This document shows positions 38,264 through 51,600 of a stretch of DNA of 64,000 nucleotides, one piece after another (the first letter of the stretch is position 1; every line of letters starts with the position of its first letter). The notes beneath the pieces are model-generated. The model had not been told where the DNA came from. It made no database searches and was given only the letters and a program-made list of their open reading frames with translations. The position numbers and the translations under genes were made by a program. The stretch is from Beaufortia kweichowensis. Its lineage: Eukaryota > Chordata > Actinopteri > Cypriniformes > Gastromyzontidae. Where the stretch lies: contig CM032811.1 in NCBI GenBank assembly GCA_019155185.1, positions 12,482,075-12,546,074 on the forward strand, written 5' to 3'.

Positions 38264-40816
38264 AGAAAGAGACCGAGAGAGAGAGAAATATTGAAGGAAC
38301 AAGTAAAAGACATAAAAGAGGTGAGAAAGAAATGAGATTTAAAGGGATAGCTCACCAAAATGATTATATCTCATGTCATTTTAAGACTGTATAATGAATC
38401 TTTTTCCAACAGACCATAGAATGACTGTCCCTTTATATTCTTTAAATAGCATAATTGCTCGGTGAATATTATCCATGCAAAACAAAAATCATACAGGTTT
38501 AAACTGACATGAGGATGAGTAAATGATAACTGAATTTTTATTTGTTAACTATCCCTTTAAAGTTTAAGAAAGAGGGGATACAAGATGATAGAGAATGAAA
38601 GAAAGAGGTCAGAAAAGTGGCCGATTCAGCGTCCAGAGACAAATGTTATCGGACGGGCAAAATGCTCATCACAGAAAACTAGACATCATCTCAAATCCCA
38701 ACCTTTAAGAAGCTATAACAAAACACTCAAAATCTGATTTGGATTCTAATGCAACAGAAACACACATAACAGTCTCTAAGTTTTACATCATGAACAACCA
38801 CAAGCCTCAAAAGCACAGGACGGCACCATTAGCACTGAGTACTGGCGTCTAAGTCACAGAAAAAACAGCTGAGCTTGCATCTGAGGGTAGTTTATTGAAC
38901 CGTAAAACCCATTAACACTAATCCAACCAGACACAACTTCACTTCTTTATTCTAAAAGCAACTCAAATCTCTCAGATTTTTTGGATGAGACACGAAAAAC
39001 ATCACAATCAACACCTAATCAAAATAAAACACACATTTTATTTGCATTAAAAATGAATGCAAGGAAAAGAGAAAGTGGGTAGGTGTTTCTCATATTTCTA
39101 AATTTAGGTTGAAAGTCACATCTCTTATTCAGTGGACTGCACTGATTTGTCACTTGTGATTCTTATTACTCTAAATCTGTATTTTACTAAAATTACTAAA
39201 TAATTAACTACTGTAATACAACAACAAATAACAAACAAAATGAGATTTAAATTAGATACAATAAAAATGAGAAAATCTTAATGATCGTAATAATTCTATA
39301 TTATAATTTACTTTTTCAGATTAGCCTAAAAATAAAGTAACCTTTGAAAGCAGACAGCTTGGCAGATGGACGTGACGCCAGTCAAATTAGTTGCAGAATC
39401 TAAAGTATCTAAATTCATGTGGGTCTACAGAGGAAAGAAAGAGATGTTGATCATTGGCAGGGTTTATGAGCTTTTACTGAAAGACCAGCCAATCAGAAAC
39501 CACTATGTCAAAAGAAGTCAACAACCTCCATGAGAACAGCTCCTCAGTGCAGGAGTGGCCATTCATTATGATGTTAGTACAATGGAGTAACAATAAACAG
39601 CTCTGTGGGGGAGCCATGCTTTGATAGAGAACCTTTTGTGTTCAAAAACACCTAATAACCAGTTCTGCATTGTATAATAATAAAATAAATCTCTCCCAAT
39701 CCTAAAAGTTACAGTATGATTAGGCAAATCCTGTAGTCGCAGTAACATGCACTGACCTGCAGGGGCTGAAAAAGCACAAAAGCCAGGCAGGAAACACATA
39801 CATGCATTGTTCTAACTCACCCCCTTTGAGTTAACATCATGAAGGGAGAGAATGAGAAAAACAAAGAAAAAGACACAAGGAAGTAAATAAGAGGGCAATT
39901 GTGAATGGGCAGGGGAGGAGATTTCCCAGGATGATAAAATGAAAAAAGTGATGTTTTGTGTGAAAATGTGTATTTTTAAGTCCTGGCACTTACATGGAGT
40001 CGTTTCTGGCGAGCTGACCATTGTGATGCATGCTTATGTTCTCGCTGACCGAGCGCTCCCTACGCGTCCTGCTGTGTGTGCGCACCTGTGTGACAACAAC
40101 AAGATGAAGAGAAAGTTTGCATGTGTTTCTCCTTTTTCTAAATAAGTTGACACATTATTCACTAACAGTCTGCCATTATATTAATCTCAATAGCACATTT
40201 AGGTTCTTACTTACATCCTCACTGGGCTGGCTGACGGAGCTCGGCTGTTCCATTTCTAAGAAGTCAAGGGGTCGTTCGTTGAGCGTGAGAACCCGAGGTG
40301 GCGTCTGGAGAGACAGTGTTGACTCTAGTGGGGTGGACTGAATGAGGTCCAGATCTCTGGGTCTGGAAAACTGGGAGTCATCATTGTCCCCTACAGAAAG
40401 ATTTATTCATCAGCAAATTACAAATATGGCCGGCGAGGATGTGCAAAAAGGGCAGTTTTGAAGCAATCGTTATTTTTTAAAGTTTTGTATAAAGCTGCTA
40501 CACATACAGAAATTACACACTAAACAGTGATTTGATTTTGCTCATTGATGACTCACATAACATTCAATGTAAGATTCTTATATAATTCTTCTACTATCTT
40601 ACCTGCCACTACTATTCTTTCAGGAACCTGCATCATTGTTGTATGGACAGCATCCTGGTCCCAAGGTTCTTGCTCTTCTGACTCATATGGAGCCACTCTG
40701 AGCTGCTCAGGGATGCGCATTTTCTGACTGATGCCCTCTGTGTACTCCAGCTCATAATGGATCCGGTTCATTTCTGCCATCTCTGCCGTAGGAGAGGGGA
40801 ATGCTGCTCCGCTCAT
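36709..40816 (-). CDS. mff: Mitochondrial fission factor
   Basis: Tail-anchored outer mitochondrial and peroxisomal membrane receptor that recruits the dynamin DRP1 for fission. Exons: 40816-40603, 40390-40215, 40085-39994, 38213-38049, 37176-37123, 37003-36919, 36840-36709; 918 nt, 305 aa. The N-terminal DRP1-binding part has FPSPTAEMAEMNRIHYE and EYTEGISQKMRIPEQL with MQVPERIVVAG. The middle has RPLDFLEMEQP, RTRRERSVSENI and ARGVLSFIQSTTRRAYQQIL. A coiled coil (LRRQVVKLNRRLQLLEEEN) precedes the single C-terminal membrane anchor, ending NSWVWFRR as in human. No exon matching the human WHRSDSAPRNK insert was found in the 1.8 kb intron, so that alternative exon may be absent. Acceptor AG abuts the ATG, so upstream exons are 5' UTR or an alternative N-terminus. 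Confidence 0.93.
38225..38286 (-). repeat. CT-rich microsatellite before an mff acceptor
   Basis: An AG/GA run on the plus strand is (CT)n in the mff transcript, ending about 11 bp before the acceptor of the exon 38213-38049, where it probably forms the polypyrimidine tract. Confidence 0.7.
38340..38570 (+). repeat. Degenerate palindromic MITE in mff intron
   Basis: Left end aaagggatagctcacc, right part tcatacaggtttaaa, tgacatgaggatgagtaaatg and aactatccctttaaa. It has the ends of the family at 30655-30880 with a decayed centre. Confidence 0.65.
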
Positions 40817-40864
40817 CTAAAGAAAAAGAGGTATACAGTAAGCAAAAATACCAGATGTGTGTTG

Positions 40865-41015
40865 GAGTACTGTAGAATTGGACAGGTTGTTCAATTCTGA
40901 TTATATTATCAGTGCAAAGGTCATGGGTTTGGATCTTATGAAACACATGTACAGATAAACTATATATCTTGCGAACACTGTATGTTGCTTTAGATAAGTG
41001 TCTGCCATGTTATGT
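40865..41015 (+). repeat. tRNA-derived SINE remnant
   Basis: ggtcatgggtttggatctta resembles an RNA polymerase III B box (GGTTCGANNCC). It is followed about 55 bp later by gttgctttagataagtgtct, the usual tail of fish tRNA-SINEs. The A box side is decayed. Confidence 0.55.
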
Positions 41016-42101
41016 AATAAAACTAGTGTAATGTTAGAGGCTAGACTGTTAAAAGAAACCATGTAGTAGGAGTTTTAAAATCCTTAAACACTTCCTTTAA
41101 ATTTATATGTTTCTATCACAATATAAATAATTATAATAACCCTAGTGAGTACTGGGTTTTCCAAAATCGGCCAAACCAGAATGGCAGGTTGTCCAACATA
41201 AGCAGGCTATTTTCCTTTAATACAAAAGTATTAAATTGCTTGTCATGTAATTTATTGTCATGTAATTTAAACAAATAAATAATCATCACCAGAGCCTGAA
41301 GCTACATGAACACATCACATGGAACACAGCTGTCAGCACAATCTTGTGACATCATGAGTTCATGAGATCAGCTATATCAGGAAACAGAGATGGCTTTTAT
41401 TAAATCGGCAGCTTTAAACGTTTAGTTCCTTTTAAACATATCGATTTAATAAATGCGTTTGTGTTAGTTTAGTTTTGTTTGAATGGTTATGCTGGATACT
41501 GTACAACGTTGACAGCATTGTTTACAAATCACTTTCGATTTTCTTTTTTAAACGTCTAGGCGAATCAGGTAAAACAACCACTTATAAAATACATATTTAG
41601 TAAGAATCGGAACGTGTCTCAAGTACATGCTCCTTAAATATTTGACAGCAAAATCAATGAGGAACATCGGATGCCCGAGTACATGACAGCTGATGAAGGG
41701 CCACACTATCAAAATCACATTGCTGAACACTTTTAGATCATACCTTCACCGAGATCAGATCCACAAACGGACTGTACACGTTAAAGTTGGATAATAGAGT
41801 AAAACGTAATTATTTTGTTAATTAAATACAAAGAATCATCGCACAGTACAGCGCAGATCAGCTAAACACAGTCTGTCTGCACCGCAACTGCGTGAAGCCG
41901 TTGACTGTATATTTACGAACGATTGATACAGTCGCTTTTCAAAATAAAAGTCTCCCGGCGTCTCATCAAATTCTGTCACTGCATATTCAACTCGGTTACA
42001 TAAATTCAGCGTAATGGATTTTAGTAACTTGTTTTGTTTCATTTCAGAGTAACCCTGACAATTGTCACTCAGATTTGGTCGAAATAGAGGAGGAATAGAA
42101 G

Positions 42102-42195
42102 ATAACAGACTTTGGAGAACCTTAAATCGCTTTACTGTCATTGCCAGGAGGGTAACAGACTTTGGTAACCTGCTATACTGTATTGCCAGATTTGG
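42102..42195 (+). repeat. Imperfect tandem duplication
   Basis: taacagactttgg...aacct...tactgt.attgccag is present twice in succession (42103-42147 and 42150-42191) with small indels. Confidence 0.6.
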
Positions 42196-42393
42196 TAGTT
42201 CACATAAAGTCAAAAAGATTTCCAGGATATAAAATAGAAGAGATTAGAGTGAATTTGGAGAAACAGAGATGGTAATGTTGGTAACCAAATGATATTACAG
42301 AAGCATATTAAGAAACTTCTAAAACATCTGCTAAAATATGTTGTGGGGGTAGTGTTTTTATCGTTTCTGTTTGTGGCCCCTAGTGGCGTGCGA

Positions 42394-42413
42394 GTGTGTG
42401 CGCGCGCGCGCGC
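42394..42413 (+). repeat. Alternating GT/GC tract, potential Z-DNA
   Basis: Twenty bases of strict purine-pyrimidine alternation (GT then GC units), followed by more gcgtgcgtgcgtgtgcgcac to 42442. About 280 bp before the megf6 ATG. Confidence 0.75.
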
Positions 42414-42693
42414 AAATGTGCTTGCGTGCGTGCGTGTGCGCACAAAGAAGAGCGCAGAACGACTGTCCCAGTTTGTCAACTTAAAGCTGTGGATACCAGC
42501 TGCAGTATGCTTTATTCTTTCTTGCAAAGAGAAAACATTTAACACTTCTAAAGATATATTACATACAACCTCATACTAATACATAATGAAGTAACTGGAT
42601 GCTATAAAGTGGATGGTGGCCCCTGAAACCTGCGGGACATCATCAAGGTCTCCGGCATCAGAAGAGCTTTGGCTGTGTGTGGATGTTTGAATC

Positions 42694-45600
42694 ATGCGCT
42701 CCGTGGCACTTTTGCTCTGTTGTGTCATCGTGTCTCTAAACGGCTCATCATCAGTGGATCTTCAACCGGACATGTGAGTAACTGTTTATTACCATATTAT
42801 TTTGATCTTTACTCTCTTTACTGTCGCTTAAGTTTTATTGCCACAAAAGTCATACATATAATGGTCTATGGTTATAATAAAAAGATTATTGATGCAAGTT
42901 CAGAAAGTAAGTGTCGTCTTGAAACATTTATTAAATATTTCAAATGCAAATAAATATTTCCTTCTGGTGTTCTTTAAATGACTAATGTCTCATTTAAAGA
43001 TATTATAAAGTGTTAAAACGTGCTTGAATAATCATTGATAAATGTTGGTAAATAAATCACCGCAGTGTTTTTAATGTATCATCAATGAATTAGTTTTCTG
43101 ACTAGTAAAGGTTTATCTTTGATCATCATCTAAATCAGCAACTCCAAAGTTTACTCCTTTATAGACATACGGAGTAAATAAATGGTTTTGTGGGATTTGT
43201 TTCATTTAGTTATTTATTATCTCATTTTGTTTTGTATGTGTAACATGTTAATGCCTTAAATTATAATTTTAACCCAATAAATGATTGCTGTGGTCTTCTA
43301 AACATTTTGCTTTGGTATATATATATATATATATAGCCTAATAATTGTAACTTGACTTGACTCCGATACTTAATTATTTATCATTATGTGCGCGACTTAT
43401 GTAGGGATTTATTTGCCCGCTATGTGTCGCCAAAAAGCATCAGTTTTTATAGAAAATTAGCATGAAATATGACTGCAGTCTGTGAGTTCACCCCTCACTG
43501 AGAGTCTCTGAGACCCTGCAGGGCTGATGCAGTGTATGACTGTAGCTTCCTAATGAACTCAGGATGTGCTGTATTAAGCCCAGATGCTCATAGGAAACGA
43601 CCTGAGAGAGAACATGACCCTCAGGCAGAGTACACAGTCACTACACTCAGACACCAAAACATTTAAGAGCCAGACATAAAATAACTAGGAATTGTATTAG
43701 ATAGGTTTTTCTACAGTCTTGGCATGTTTATGAATGTGAAATATATACTCTGTGATATTTCCGACTTACAGCAGCTTATTCAGCACAATAACTGTTAGAA
43801 AACCACAAGAAACATTTGCCTGAAAAAATGCAGGACAAAGGAAGTCAAATAAGAGTGTTTGTTTTGGTTATACATTTTTAAAAAGTCTTCACAAATATAG
43901 AAAAACAACTTTTGTTGGTGGTCCTGTCTAGTAAATCAGACTCATAAATAAATCGATTGCTTTGAATCTACTGTATCCAAAGGTTTGTATGAAGGTCTCT
44001 TGTTCTTTGTGTGTGTGTGTTGTGTGGAGTTTGAGGTTCAGGATGTGGTTCAGGATGTTCTTGGAGCATCACATTTTACAAGCACACGTTTTAAGGACAT
44101 TTGGTCAACATCATTAAAAAAGCTTTTGGAAGATCTTTGGATTTGTTTCTGCCTTTTGCTTGCTACAAGTTTAAATCAGAATTTGGTCTAATAAGGTCAA
44201 AACGATTATATTTTTACTTCTAACAAGCCCCTATTTCAATGTCGGGATCAAGTGCATCATTAGGGACTGAGCCGAGTCTTTAACCTGTGACCTTTAATAT
44301 ACACGATTTATGGTCTCAGATATATGTGTGTGTCTGTTTAGTTTGTGTACAGGTGTGAAAGTATAGTTAACTGTCCATTTCATCATCATTCAGGCCCAAT
44401 GTATGTGAGGAACAGGAGATGTCGATGCTGGGTATGAAGCAGCCGTGTGTACAGGCATTGACACGTATGGTGAAAGTATGGCGTCAGGGCTGTTCTTCTC
44501 AACGCTGGTGCATGGGCTACGAGAGGAGGTAATACATACAGACAATATCATTATTGCCCTTTAAAACATCTCTAAGACATTATGACTTAAATTATTTGCC
44601 TTTAGCTATATTACCTCAGACTTAGGTCCCAGAAATGGAAGCAATGGATTTTATTTAAGAGACTTGCCCTGCTATATTGTTTTAATAGAGAGCTATTCTC
44701 TGTTCTGCTTGCTTATGTTGCAGGACGGGGTATTATACAGCGTATAGACAGGTCTATAGTATGCAGACGCAAACTGTCTACCGGTGCTGTCCAGGATGGG
44801 TGCAAAGAGGAGAAGAGAGAGGCTGTTTGCACAGTAAGTATTATACCATTATACTTCAATAATGCAATTATTTTTCCTATTTTACTGTATGTGTTTGTGT
44901 CATCTACAGGATTGTGTTCCTCTGGTACATGCTTTAATGGAGGAAGATGCTCTGAGACAAGCGATCAGTTGTGTCAGTGTCCAGAAGGGTTCGAGGGGAC
45001 ACGTTGCCAGTATGGTAAGCCACAAACACATCTGTATACGCGTGTTTAAAGTTTTGTTCAGTTGCTTGCGTCAAACAATGTGTGTGTTTATGTAAATGTG
45101 TCATATGTATTGATGTCTTATGTTTGTGTAAATAGGGGTCTGATTTATTAAATAAGTTAATTTGCTTTGTCTTTAAATCTTGTTGATCTGGGTTTTTTCT
45201 TCCCACACCTTCTATCCTCCGTCTTCTACCACCTGTGTGTGTGTACTTGTGTGAGTTTTCTCAGACAAACATCGTTTTGGTTTGTTAGATTGTCGCTTGT
45301 TTTTCCCCTGCTGGTTTGTTTTGACGATAGATGTGAGGTTTTCATACCGTGAGGTGTATAAGTGGGTGTTGTATGTGTTCATTGTGTGTAGTTTGTTAGT
45401 ATTGTATTCACAATATGATAGTTTACATTCATAGAATGATCACTTACAGTTTCTAAAGGAAAACTTTTACAGTAGTCCCCACTGAAGAGAGCTGATTGTA
45501 AAACAGAAATGTCTTTTTTACGTCGGACTGGTAAAACTATTAAGGAAACTGTGTGTGTGTGTACTTGAAAAAATGTTTTAGAGTTCATCGTATCTTTCCT

Positions 45601-48600
45601 ATTTCAGTTGTTTGCTGTATTTCGCTACTGGTCACCCTTTAGTACTGTACTGTTTACTGATTGTATTTACATAAACAGACAGCAGGATCAAAAGCTCTTT
45701 CTTGAACCTCTCCTTGTGGTCTGAAAGTATTTGAGAAAACAAGTCACATCTTATTTATATAAATATGCATGTTTAATATTTTAAATACATCTAAATGTCA
45801 AAACTGATAAATGGTGGTCTGCATGTTTTGTAGCAGCGGTTTTGGTTTACTGTGTAAATTGCAAAGATGTGCCAGATGTCACGCTTTCAGAAAAGATTGT
45901 AGAATGAGATATAATATATATATATAATATATAAAACTATTAAGAGATTTGTTCCATAAAATTGAATGATTTATCATGTATGACATTTTTAAAACCAATG
46001 AGAGCTTGTTTTTATAGCCAACCTCCCACATTTGGGCTGGACCTCTGGAGGATGTCCTCCTGAAGAAACTTAAATCACAAGTGCTTTACAGAGGTTAAAT
46101 AGTGTGATTATTTGACAAACATCATGATGTCTTGTTAAACAACATTGTCAACCTGATGTTTGGCCAAGACTTGTGGGAAACAAGTTTCATTACTGCGAAT
46201 TCCAGGTTTTTCCAGGTTTATAATATGTGCTGAGCAGACAGTCTGTGTGTGTTTCATACAGTTTGCCCGAGTATTTTCTTTCCTGTCCCTATTCCTGTGT
46301 TTGCTCTAAGCTGCAGTTAAGAGTTACAACCCCACGGAGGATCCTGACTCTGCATTCTTGAATGGAATATCTCAGGATATAAAGTTCAGGAGTTCCTTAT
46401 CCCTTAAGCAGCTTATTTAGACACCCTGTTAGTTAATGAGTATATTGAACAGATGATACTGAAAAACATTTCTTCAGCATAATATTTCTCCACTTTTCTT
46501 CACTATGTGTATGTATTTGTTAGCCTGTTAAACAATGAATAATGCCTGTTGTTATTTGAAAAGGTGCTGACAGAGTTGGAAAAAACTTTTCCTCTCTTAG
46601 TTTTCAACAATCTCATTCAGTGTCTTTATCCTTTAAACGCTGTGACACTAAAGCACTTTACTTCTGCGGGACGCTCTGCCAGGCATGGGTTGTGGAAATG
46701 GAAATGTAGTCTGGGAGGTTGCAGGCAAAATACTGCCAAAGAAATCAGAGTCCTCAAGAGAATTTAGACACAGAAAAAGAGAGAGAGAGAGAAAGGGAGA
46801 GAGAGTCAGCCAACAGTAGGTCAGGATCTTCTCTTAACTTCAGAAAGTAGTGAGTCTGACATACGTGAGCACAAAAATAACATTTTAAATGTTGTTCCAG
46901 CGTGAACTTCAGAAGAGAAAGGCTTTAAGGTCTGCACCCAGCAGGTGATCTCAGCTGAGAAATTGAGAAACCGTATCCCGCTGTGGACAAACATGAACTG
47001 TCTGTGTGTGCTGGACTATTCTGTTGCTTTAAACGCAATGCCCTTAGACAAAATCATCTGTTTTTATATAGGATCAGCTATAAATCTGCCATCCATTACA
47101 TTTATTGTGAGATGTTAAATCTACCGCAAATGTCATGTAATAAACCTGTAGCCTTTATTCCCCACCAAAGATGGCAAAGTATTTGAGTTTTGTAATATGA
47201 AGTTCTCAAAGGTCTTATTTGATTCTGTGGCTCTATTATTATTTGATTGTGTCTCACATTTTTATATAGCTTTAAGTATATAATGGGAGAGCATTTTTCT
47301 GATATGGAGAGGTTTTGTGACCGCTCTGTCTAAACCATTAAGGAGGATCTCCCTGTGCAGGACAGGGGATATTCCTGAGACATATCTGCTCTTCCTCAAA
47401 ACATTCATAATCCTAAGAGTTGGTCGATGATTTTACCATGTGTGGAGAAAAAGTAGATATAAAGAATGTGAAAGAGTATGAAAATACCAGATTTTTCCTT
47501 TGAGACCCTTTAGTGTATTTAAAATCCAGGACAGCAATAAGACAATAAGTTCATACTTTAAACTCAGAGGTCTTACTGTGACAATCCTTCAATGCAGGGG
47601 AAATTGTAAGGTCCTGTCCATTACTTGTCTGTGAAAGACATCAGTCAATCTATACCGCAGACACACTGAGACCTTAAGGAACCTATTCACAATCAATAGA
47701 TTTTCTTTACCTCTATTCCATCAGCAATATTTTCAATATGTAATGTGTTTAACTGTCACCAATCCACTTATTTCACAATTCACTTTAATATTTTATAGTT
47801 TAATTTTAATCATGACAAACTATATATTGATGGAAAGGTGTAAGACTCAAGAATAAATATTTGACTGTTATGAAATTTTCATTACAGTAACACAAAATTG
47901 TTACAAAATGTAACAAAAAAGTTATTTTAAAATATAAAGATTAAAAAAATTCTTAGAAACAGGAAGGTTTTGCGTTCTTTGACACAAGCATGTCTGTCTG
48001 CCCATAACCCCATTGTAATCAAGTTCTAGCATGGGTTATTTTCAGAGTAAACAGGACAGATATTTTAATATAAAAAACAACTGCAGATGAATTATTTTGT
48101 CTTTCTCGTCTTCCTGTTTGGAACAAAAGTCTGACAAAAGTCTGTCGATTCTTGCCAAAAGCTCACTAATGGAATAACCAAAGATAGAGCGTTTAGCCTT
48201 TAACTTCCACATGAATGATGCTGGCAGCACTCGCTCTGTATTATTACGTGTAATTATGTTTCTTGAAGGTCAACAACATGTCATAGAGTCAGAGGTTGTT
48301 TTGGAGACATGACTTCAAGAGATCAGGAACAATACCATTATTTACATCATGTACTGCAAAAACTGTGTTTGTGGTGGTGATGCTGTGTTGCCTTAGAAAC
48401 CAAGTGTGGGTGTGGCCTGGGTTTTTTGCTTTGGCGACCCATCCTTGGTTTCTGAGGCTTTACAGAAAAAGCACATTAGAAAAAAACACTATCAATGTTA
48501 CGCCATGCTCACAAATCCACATACATGCACACAGATTTGCTCATATTTAATTTTTCAGTTCTTATTCTCTCTCTTATCAGATATAAACGAGTGTGCATAC

Positions 48601-51600
48601 AATAATGGAGGATGTGAAGGCTCGTGCTGTAACACCATTGGCAGTTATTACTGCAGGTGTCCTGATGGCAGTAAACTAGGGGCTGATGGGAAATCCTGCC
48701 AAGGTAATGACACATTCATTGTTTCTACAAGTTTTCATGAAGTGGTCCAGTAGAGACTTTCAGATGGGTTTTGTAAAGCAAAGAGGCAGTAGTGGTTTAA
48801 AATGCTGAGAGAGATGGTTCTACATTTGTCTAGATCAGCTGTTAGTGTGTAAGTGTGGGACAGATTATTTGTCCTGCTGTCATCATGTTTTACTGAAAGG
48901 ACACAGGTGAGAGCAGCAGGTGTCAGCAGCATTATGAAGGTGATGCAGAGAGATGGGAGGGATTTAAGATCATAGAGTTTATATGTCCACTGTATTTTTT
49001 TACTATTCTCACTTTTCTCTCTCTCTATTTTAATGATTTGTTGCAGTTTATGTTTGTTTGACATGTGAAAGCACATCATGGCTTTTTTGTTCTCCAAACA
49101 GATAAAGATGAGTGTGAGGAGATGAATGGAGGCTGTCAGCAGATGTGTGTAAACACACTCGGCTCCTACCATTGCGAGTGCAGCGAGGGGTTTCGTATAC
49201 ATGCCGATGCTCGAACATGCATAGGTGAGATCATTGGTAACCCAGCATCATATTATTGATTAACTAAATACATGACATTGAACTACCCAGATGCCTGTAG
49301 CATTGTTTGCAGTGATGCATTCTGGAAAGAAGAACGACAGCAGGTTGTCTAACTGAGTAAACAGCTTTAAAACAGCTTGCTCATCGCTGGCTCTGTTGCT
49401 CTCATCACTCTAAAACAGCCTCTGTCCTGTTTTACTGAAGTCTGGATGTGTCATCAAACTGTGACAGGCCTGGCTATGTCATCACAATGAGACCGGAGAT
49501 TTGACCTCTCCCCTGAGACCGACGTAAATCTGCCAAACTCTGACAGGACATGGAAACTTCATCAACCTGAGAGAACTTTCCAAACTTCTTCTTTTAATTC
49601 TAATATGTTCAACCTTCAAAATAAAAGTTTTTGTACTTTCTTTTAAAAAGTTAAAAGGGCAATTCCAGTGTCATGGATGTGACATTTTCAGTCAAAACTT
49701 AAAATATAAGTTTGCATTTATTACCGGTATATTGAACCATCTGTTTATTTTTTACTAAAGCCCTGTTGATAGAGTCCAGACCAGTCTAGTTATTTATTTA
49801 AAATTTGTTTAATATACATGCAATATATATGTGACAAAAACATTTGAGAGGCTGCATAATTTGTTGGATTTCTATGAATTAAAATGCACAGACCAGAAGC
49901 AACAAATAGAAAAGGATGACGCTCCAAAGAACATAAAATAGTTATTTTATTTTCATTATAATGTGTGCATTAAAAAACACTTTACCTGACTATGAAAAAT
50001 CTTGCTTTAATGCTTTAAAAACTTTGAGAGAGACCTCACACAGGTAATTAAACCATCAAATTTTGACATCTGAGCTATCAGTATGATGAAAACCTTTATT
50101 TTTTCATGATAAGTTTGATCTTTGCATGAAATTGCCTAGTCTAAGTTGTCTTTACAAGATCCAGACAATATTTCTTTAGTGAGTCATGTGATCAAACCCC
50201 TTAGATGTTTGCCTTCTTCTGATGGTCATCCCTGTGTGTGTGTGTTGTGTGATTTTCTCCAGCGGTGAACTCGTGCTCAGTGAAGAACGGCGGGTGTGAG
50301 CACAGGTGTGTTGACTTGGGGAATGAGCAGTACAGGTGTGAATGTCGCCGGGACTACCAGCTGAAGAGAGACGGCAAACACTGTGAATGTGAGTTAACAC
50401 ACAAGCACGATGTCTTTGGCTTCATCTCCTCTAGTTTTGTAGGATTTGCGTGGTTGTTCTATTTGTATGTTGTGTTTTTGTCTCAGTGAAGGACCCTTGT
50501 AAGGAGAGCAATGGTGGATGTTCTCAAATCTGCAGCAGTGTGGACAGACAGGCTCAGTGCAGCTGCACACCGGGATACAGATTGGCGACTGACCGCAGAA
50601 CATGTGACGGTTAGTGCGCATATGTAACCCTTCCTGTAAAGTCATTTTTTTGTGATATACTGTTTTCTACATATAGCATCCTACATAATGTAAAGAACAT
50701 ATAACACTGATATCTTTAATATTGACTGAGTAATGATATGTGAAACACTGAAACCATAGCGATACTGTATTGAATCAAACTTTCATGCTCGACTTTAGCC
50801 TGGTTTTCACAGACAGTGTCATATATATATTAATATATACTGCACCAGCTACATACACAAAATAGTAACAAATAAGGTCTGATCTGAGTCATGAATTACA
50901 CACCATTTTCTAATTGTGTCACTGCCTGATCGTGTGCTTTCTTATAGACATAGACGAGTGCGTGTCCAGTCAGGCTAAATGTGCTCACAGCTGTGTTAAC
51001 ATGCCGGGATCCTTCAGATGTGTGTGTAATCCTGGATTTGAGCTGGGTGCTGACGGGAAGCAGTGCTACCGTGAGTGCAAACACACACTCAACAGGAATA
51101 TTGATGGTGTCAAAATGCACTTTTCATTCAAAATCATACTAATTCACAACGTTTGTCTCGCAGGTATAGAAATGGAGATTGTAAACGGCTGTGAGAAAAA
51201 TAATGGCGGGTGCTCTCATCACTGTGAACACACTACCAGCGGCCCGCTGTGCTCCTGCAATCAAGGTTTCCAACTTGCCGAGGACCTCAAAACATGCACA
51301 GGTAAAGCCTCAGTGAACTGATTTGATAAAGTTTGTTGTATACACGAGCGAGAGTAAATGCTTGTGTGTCTTCCACAGATGCTGATGAGTGTGCCAGCGG
51401 TGAAGCGTGCTGCAGTCAACACTGTAGAAATTACCCAGCAGGATATGAATGCAGCTGTAGACCTGGATACACACTCAGTCCTGACGGCTGCACCTGTGAT
51501 GGTATGTCATCGCATAGCAGTCACTTGTTTGATCATCTATGAAGCGTAGTAACCAAGATCATCTTAAAGGGATTGTTCACCAAAAAATACAAATCTGTCA

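Larger units (their letters stand above)
40817..42693. promoter_or_regulatory. Head-to-head mff / megf6 region
   Basis: Holds the SINE remnant, an mff 5' UTR exon whose donor edge is about 41744 (GGTGAAG|GTATGA on the minus strand), an imperfect tandem repeat (42102-42195), an alternating GT/GC tract (42394-42413), and the megf6 5' UTR. Distance between the two likely start regions is under 1 kb. Confidence 0.5.

Noticed and set aside
40890..40960. A functional tRNA gene
   Set aside because: Only a B-box-like stretch followed by a SINE tail; no cloverleaf or acceptor stem.
41836..42213. 125-codon minus frame upstream of mff
   Set aside because: Not joined to mff by phase and not similar to MFF; likely promoter or 5' UTR sequence.
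42669..42780. Alternative megf6 start MAVCGCLNH
   Set aside because: Its frame cannot join the EMI exon without a stop. The ATG at 42694 gives a signal peptide and the right phase.
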